Below are positions 59,966-64,000 of a DNA stretch of 64,000 nt, piece after piece. Numbering within the stretch: the stretch's first letter is position 1; each line of letters begins with the position of its first letter. A model generated the notes under the pieces. The model was not told the origin of the DNA, ran no database searches, and saw only the letters and a program-made list of their open reading frames with translations. Origin of the DNA: Nageia nagi (Eukaryota > Pinophyta); NCBI GenBank assembly GCA_050084985.1, contig JBITNC010000001.1:137082001-137146000 (forward strand), written 5' to 3'. Made by a program: the position numbers and the translations under genes.

Positions 59966-60758
59966 TATTCCTATTTTGATGATATATATATGATGTGTTT
60001 TTATTTATTGGTATTATGGCTCATGTTGATATGATGATTATGGTGTTATATTTTCTTGATGTGTTGTTTTAGATTATTTTTATTGTGTGATAGATAAATT
60101 GATGGTATGTTATAGTGTTTCTATGATTCTTGGTATATGGTTTTACATTTTATATATAGATTTATGATGAAAATAGGTATAATACGATATTATGTAGAAA
60201 ACATAATTATCTTTTAATTACTTGATGATGAATAGATGTTGATGATAGATGTAACTTTCAGAATGTATGATGCATAAATATAATTGTGAGCTATATGAAG
60301 ATACTTGATAATATGAAATAACATAATTTGTTTAAATGATTGATTGATTATAAATTACGACTAATTAACCTGTTAATGAATTTAATAATTAATAACATAT
60401 TTTATAAATGATGACAATGGTTTTGTGTGATGTATGCAGACATTATTTAAATTTGATAACTAATCATTAATATCCTAGTTTCTAATGATAACTTAATAAA
60501 TCTTTTAGTACATCATTTAAAAAAAATGAATTTAAATTTTTATATTGACTTTAGATATTATTTAAAATATCTAAAATATGTATATTAACTTAATTAATTA
60601 AGAATCATTATTTTCAAATATTAAATCTTCTAGATTTTAAGATTATTTAAGGACATATTTTTATTAAATTTTTGCGGAATCAGATGCATCATTTTCCACA
60701 CTTGGCAATTTTTTATAATAAACCACTTGACATGGAAAACTAATTCTTTATGGATTTT
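59966..60758 (-). other. 3' UTR of element 4, no gene
   Basis: Very AT-rich, no domain. The minus ORF at 60,630-60,845 overlaps the tandem repeats and is not supported. Confidence 0.55.
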
Positions 60759-61118
60759 ATGAACATTAACTTTATCTTGGTTAGGAGAACAATAAATAAT
60801 CATTCTTATCCTTTCTAAAGAAAAGCAACTTTTAGTAATGTTCAAAGGTAATAGAGACTAATGACGTATGGATGCATATGAACATTAACTTTATCTTGGT
60901 TAGGAGAACAATAAATAATCATTCTTATCCTTACCAAAGAAAAGCAAATTTTAATAATGTTCAAAGGAAATAGGTATATTGAAAACATGGTTTAACATGA
61001 AACAATGGTGACTTTAGGAATGTATATGAACATTAACTTTATCTTGGTCAAGAGAACAATAATTAATCATTCTTATCTTTCCCAAAGAAAAGCAAATTTT
61101 AATAATGTTCAAAGGTAA
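60759..61118. repeat. Tandem repeat, three units at 119- and 148-base spacing (element 4 3' UTR)
   Basis: Units start ATGAACATTAACTTTATC at 60,759, 60,878 and 61,026, each with GAGAACAATAAATAATCATT and AATAATGTTCAAAGG. The complement resembles the array at 38,101-38,445 in element B. Confidence 0.9.
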
Positions 61119-62266
61119 GATGTATAATAGTAAAAATGGGTTTAACAAAATGAAATGAATGATCCTAAACACCAACAAAGTATATAATATGAAAGATATT
61201 CAGTATAACAAAAAGATTAAGTGACCTTTGAATTAATAACCAAGTTATTATAACATCTACCTTATCTTTCTTTATTTCAAGATTTAATAACCTAAGATGA
61301 TATCAAACAATATTATTATATGTTGATAAAAAACCTAAAACTCCGTGTGTGTAGTGACATTCATTTCCCTTCTTAGATCATTTGATATGGAATTATCTCA
61401 GAAACATTAATGAGCTAATCCATCCATATGGAACATATAGAGGTCCATAGAAAGTTGCTTAACCACCTTGATCCCGCTACAACCTTGCTCTACTGCCAGT
61501 CAGGCATCCATAGCCCCGGTAGAGGATATTGTAATCACCCAAGAATCATTGATATTAAATTTTTTTTTTGTCATTTTCTCTCTTTTTTTTTTTTTACCAA
61601 ATGATCCTTGGGTTCAGGATGAAATGAATAATAGGATAGATATGTAATTTTTCACTCTTAATGTTTCTAAAATAACTTCATTCAAATTCTCTTAGAATTC
61701 CTTAATGTATTAAGTGTTTGGAGTTTTTGATTTTTCTTCAAACATACAAATTTTATGTTTTTCTATCATCTAAGGTATGTCATTTCTTTATGAAAGAAAG
61801 GATAAAGTGAATGTAGTGATAACAAGGAGATTATTCTAAGATAACCTTTTCATACATTACACATTTACTGGATAATCACTGTTACGATGACATGCAACAT
61901 ATATTTACATCATACAAGGGCAGGGCACCCAATTGCCAAGTGACCTCTAGATGTTCCCATCTAGGTATATATATTTAATTTTATAATTTTATTTTTTTTG
62001 GTGTTTTGTATTTTTCAAATTTTTAGAATTTTATGATTTTTCTATTTTTTAGGATTTTATGATTTTTCTATTTTTTAGGATTTTATGTTTTTTCTAGGAA
62101 ATCTATTCGTAACATGTTCAAATCGAGTTTGAACTGCATCAAGATTAAATGAACAATGTGTTGAACTAAACAAAAAACTAAAATCTAATACCACTTGATT
62201 ATGATAAATTTCTGGAATACAATAATCTAAGTGTTCATATGTCACGGTTTGTGTGATTGAAAAGAG
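61119..62266 (-). other. 3' UTR of element 4, block shared with element B
   Basis: 61,440-61,665 is homologous in inverse orientation to 37,255-37,520. Includes T-rich runs near 61,560-61,600 and an ATTTTATGATTTTTCTATTT triplet repeat near 62,030-62,100. No gene. Confidence 0.65.
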
Positions 62267-63288
62267 TCATTCTTGATATCTTACAGTCTGGTTGTGACTA
62301 CAATCGACCATTATTTTGGGCTTTTCTATAGGCCACAGAAGATAGAAATATATCATTAAATCATATTCTGATTTGGGAGAACACCATAACTCAAAGGCAT
62401 TGATACAAACAATAACTTGATACCCATTTATTTTGACATCCCAACCGTAAGATTCACGTGTATCATAGAATGTCAAGGCCAATTTTTGTTGTATTTCTAT
62501 AGGCATGGAAAAAACATTTGAGTACAAAGGAGTAGGGGTGTTACGAATAACTTTCATAAAGATGTCTCTGTCATACCTATTTTCAAACCTTGGAAGATAA
62601 CTTCCATTATTTCGTACTCTACATTCTTTTGATAGTATTTCAATGATCTCATTTCTAACCTTTATTTGACTTATCGTTTTAAGCTCAGCAATACGTAAAG
62701 CTTGCCTTTTCGCTAACTTTTGTTCCCAAATTGTGTGTCGTCGATTTGCATGTGAGAACATCTATTAATTTGCCTATAATATTTTTGTGACATTCTAGGA
62801 GGAAAAGCCACAAAAGTATTTGAAAAATCATAAATCACCCTTTTATGAGGTAAATAAGGTGGAATTTCATCCATCCATTCTAGGCTTTTTAGTAATTGTT
62901 TAATGCATTTCATCCTAGCTAAAAGGAGTGAATATTCAGTTAATTGACAATTTATGACAATCTTTGGTATTCCATAAGGCCATTGTAATCAGAAAGCCAT
63001 TATTCTTTGTGATATTCTTTCCATATGGGTGAAAAAGATTGGTGAATCTAAAATAATGCTTACTTCATCTCCACACAAAATGACTCCCCAATCAGTATTC
63101 CTAACACAAAACATATTAAATGTTCTTGTATATTATTCATCAATAGTCAATTGTAAATAATTTAAAAGATTAAGATCAAATCTATGTCATAAATATGTTA
63201 ACGTGAAATCACCTGGATATCTCAGTGGTGGAAATCGTACTTGTGGTGGCATTATGCTACCTTCAGCAGATTCCATTGCCAGATTCAT
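62267..63288 (-). pseudogene. Extra ORF downstream of integrase, internally duplicated, unknown function
   Basis: Starts with ATG 63,288, 110 bases after the integrase stop. The first frame runs to 62,713 with stops at 63,187, 63,133 and 62,989; after a shift in the overlap (62,713-62,761) a second frame runs to 62,267. Total about 340 codons. Two segments align almost without gaps: residues 63-114 of the first part (RNTDWGVIL ... WPYGIPKIVINC) and 102-154 of the second (RESYGWDVKI ... WPIEKPKIMVDC). Both have the order R, W-x-V, G-x-x-V, then WP...PKI...C, so the protein holds two copies of one fold. A Lys/Arg-rich helical linker lies between them. No signal peptide or membrane span, so an envelope-like role is not supported. 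I do not recognise the family. Confidence 0.65.
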
Positions 63289-63398
63289 CATTTCTATTTT
63301 AATCATTAACACTTGACAAATATTAATATTTTTATTTATTTATTATTTTAACAATAAAAGAAAACTAATGTACACATTTTTTTTTCTTTATAGAAAGG

Positions 63399-64000
63399 TC
63401 AAAGATGCATGATATTTATAGGTTCACGTTCTTCATTTCCTTCTAAATCTGATAAATGATAAGTTCCTCGACCGAATTTTTTCTTAATGATATATGGTCC
63501 TAACCAATTCGGAGTAAACTTATCTCTAAGTTGTCATTCTATTCGTGAAGTTTGTTGATTTTCTTTTAAAACCAAATCACCTATTTCAAATTCACGAATT
63601 AGAGCCCTTCTATCAAAAGCTCGTTTTATCCTTTTCTGATAAACACACATATGTTCTAAAGCATTAATACATTTTTCATCTAAAAGTAACAGTTGATCTA
63701 AGTGAGTTTGTCTTATTTCTTCATCGGAATTTTGCTCACTCAGATTTACTCTAAGGGATGGTATCTCAAGTTCTATAGGTAGGATAGCTTCTATTTCGTA
63801 CACTAAAGAGAATGGTGTTGCCCCAATAGGAGTGCATACACTGGTACGATAAGCCCATAAGGCTTTTGGTATTTGAATATGCCAATCTCTATGAGAATCA
63901 TTTACTATTTTTACTAAGATGTTTCGAATAGTTTTATTAGTAGCCTCTGCCTGTCCATTGCCTTGTGGATAATGAGTGGAAAAACTTTGTTTAATCTTAT
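63399..64000 (-). pseudogene. int: Ty3/gypsy integrase, C-terminal half (runs off the right edge)
   Basis: Open from the window edge to a TGA at 63,534; the same frame then continues to a second stop at 63,399. The core shows KQSFSTHYPQGNGQAEATNK, where the last E region corresponds to the catalytic Glu of the DDE triad, then DWHIQIPKALWAYRTS, TPIGATPFSLVYEIEAILP and LPIELEIPSLRV. After the in-frame stop come QLRDKFTPNWLGPYIIKKKF and a YHLSDLEGN block, the GPY/F module. All are standard for plant gypsy integrases, which insert element DNA in the nucleus. The internal TGA would remove the GPY/F module. The zinc-binding part and reverse transcriptase lie beyond the window. Confidence 0.92.

Larger units (their letters stand above)
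56778..64000 (-). mobile_element. Element 4: 3' part of a minus-strand gypsy element with integrase
   Basis: On the minus strand from the right edge: integrase C-terminal half, a 110-base gap, an extra ORF with an internal duplication, a 3' UTR with tandem repeats, a polypurine tract, and a 2.1-kb LTR. The 3' UTR is homologous to that of element B but the LTR body is not. The 5' part, with gag and the rest of pol, lies beyond 64,000. Confidence 0.85.

Overview
This window reads as nuclear intergenic DNA from a seed plant with a large, transposon-filled genome. It is strongly AT-rich. I see no intact host gene, rRNA, tRNA or organelle insert. Almost everything recognisable is LTR retrotransposon sequence of plant Ty3/gypsy type (Tat/Ogre-like features: very large elements, extra ORFs, 3' UTR tandem repeats) and Ty1/copia type. 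All coding regions carry in-frame stops or frameshifts, often of the TGG/CGA-to-TGA or CAA-to-TAA kind expected from decay of methylated cytosine. A large-genome plant such as a gymnosperm would fit, but the sequence does not fix the species.

Layout, left to right. (1) 1-3.4 kb: a 2-copy tandem repeat, a primer-binding site and a decayed Ty3/gypsy gag on + (element 0). (2) 6.1-8.4 kb: LTR plus 5' leader of a gypsy element (element A, +). (3) 9.47-9.89 kb: LTR and tRNA-Met-type primer site of a copia element on -. (4) 9.9-17.3 kb: non-coding repeat family D and unassigned AT-rich DNA. (5) 17,290-26,551: a complete gypsy element on - (element 2) with two 727-bp LTRs, target duplication CCTAT, a gag but no pol, and an antisense gene relic of the plant mobile domain (PMD) family. 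(6) 28.1-48.2 kb: a three-level nest. Repeat D is split by a + strand copia element (28,323-45,848), whose gag is split by a + strand gypsy element (element B, 30,542-41,949) with target duplication GGAAG. Element B has LTRs of 852 and 842 bp, a long gag-pro frame and no pol. (7) about 50.6-56.8 kb: part of another - strand gypsy element (element 3), again with an antisense PMD relic. (8) 56,778-64,000: the 3' part of a - strand gypsy element (element 4) running off the right edge, with integrase, an unrecognised extra ORF downstream of it, a 3' UTR related to that of element B, and a 2.1-kb LTR containing a tandem array.

How the parts relate. Elements 2, 3, 4, A and B share the first 15 or so bases of the LTR (consensus TGTAGACACCTAAAAAT), and 2, 3 and 4 share an A5-6 GGGG polypurine tract, although the LTR bodies look unrelated. 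Elements 2 and B lack reverse transcriptase and integrase and would have needed help from a pol-bearing relative. Element 4 is a plausible relative of B because their 3' UTRs are homologous. The most unusual items are the internally duplicated ORF downstream of the element 4 integrase, the repeated capture or retention of antisense PMD genes, and the 125-bp LTR repeats rich in TGACATCA sites.
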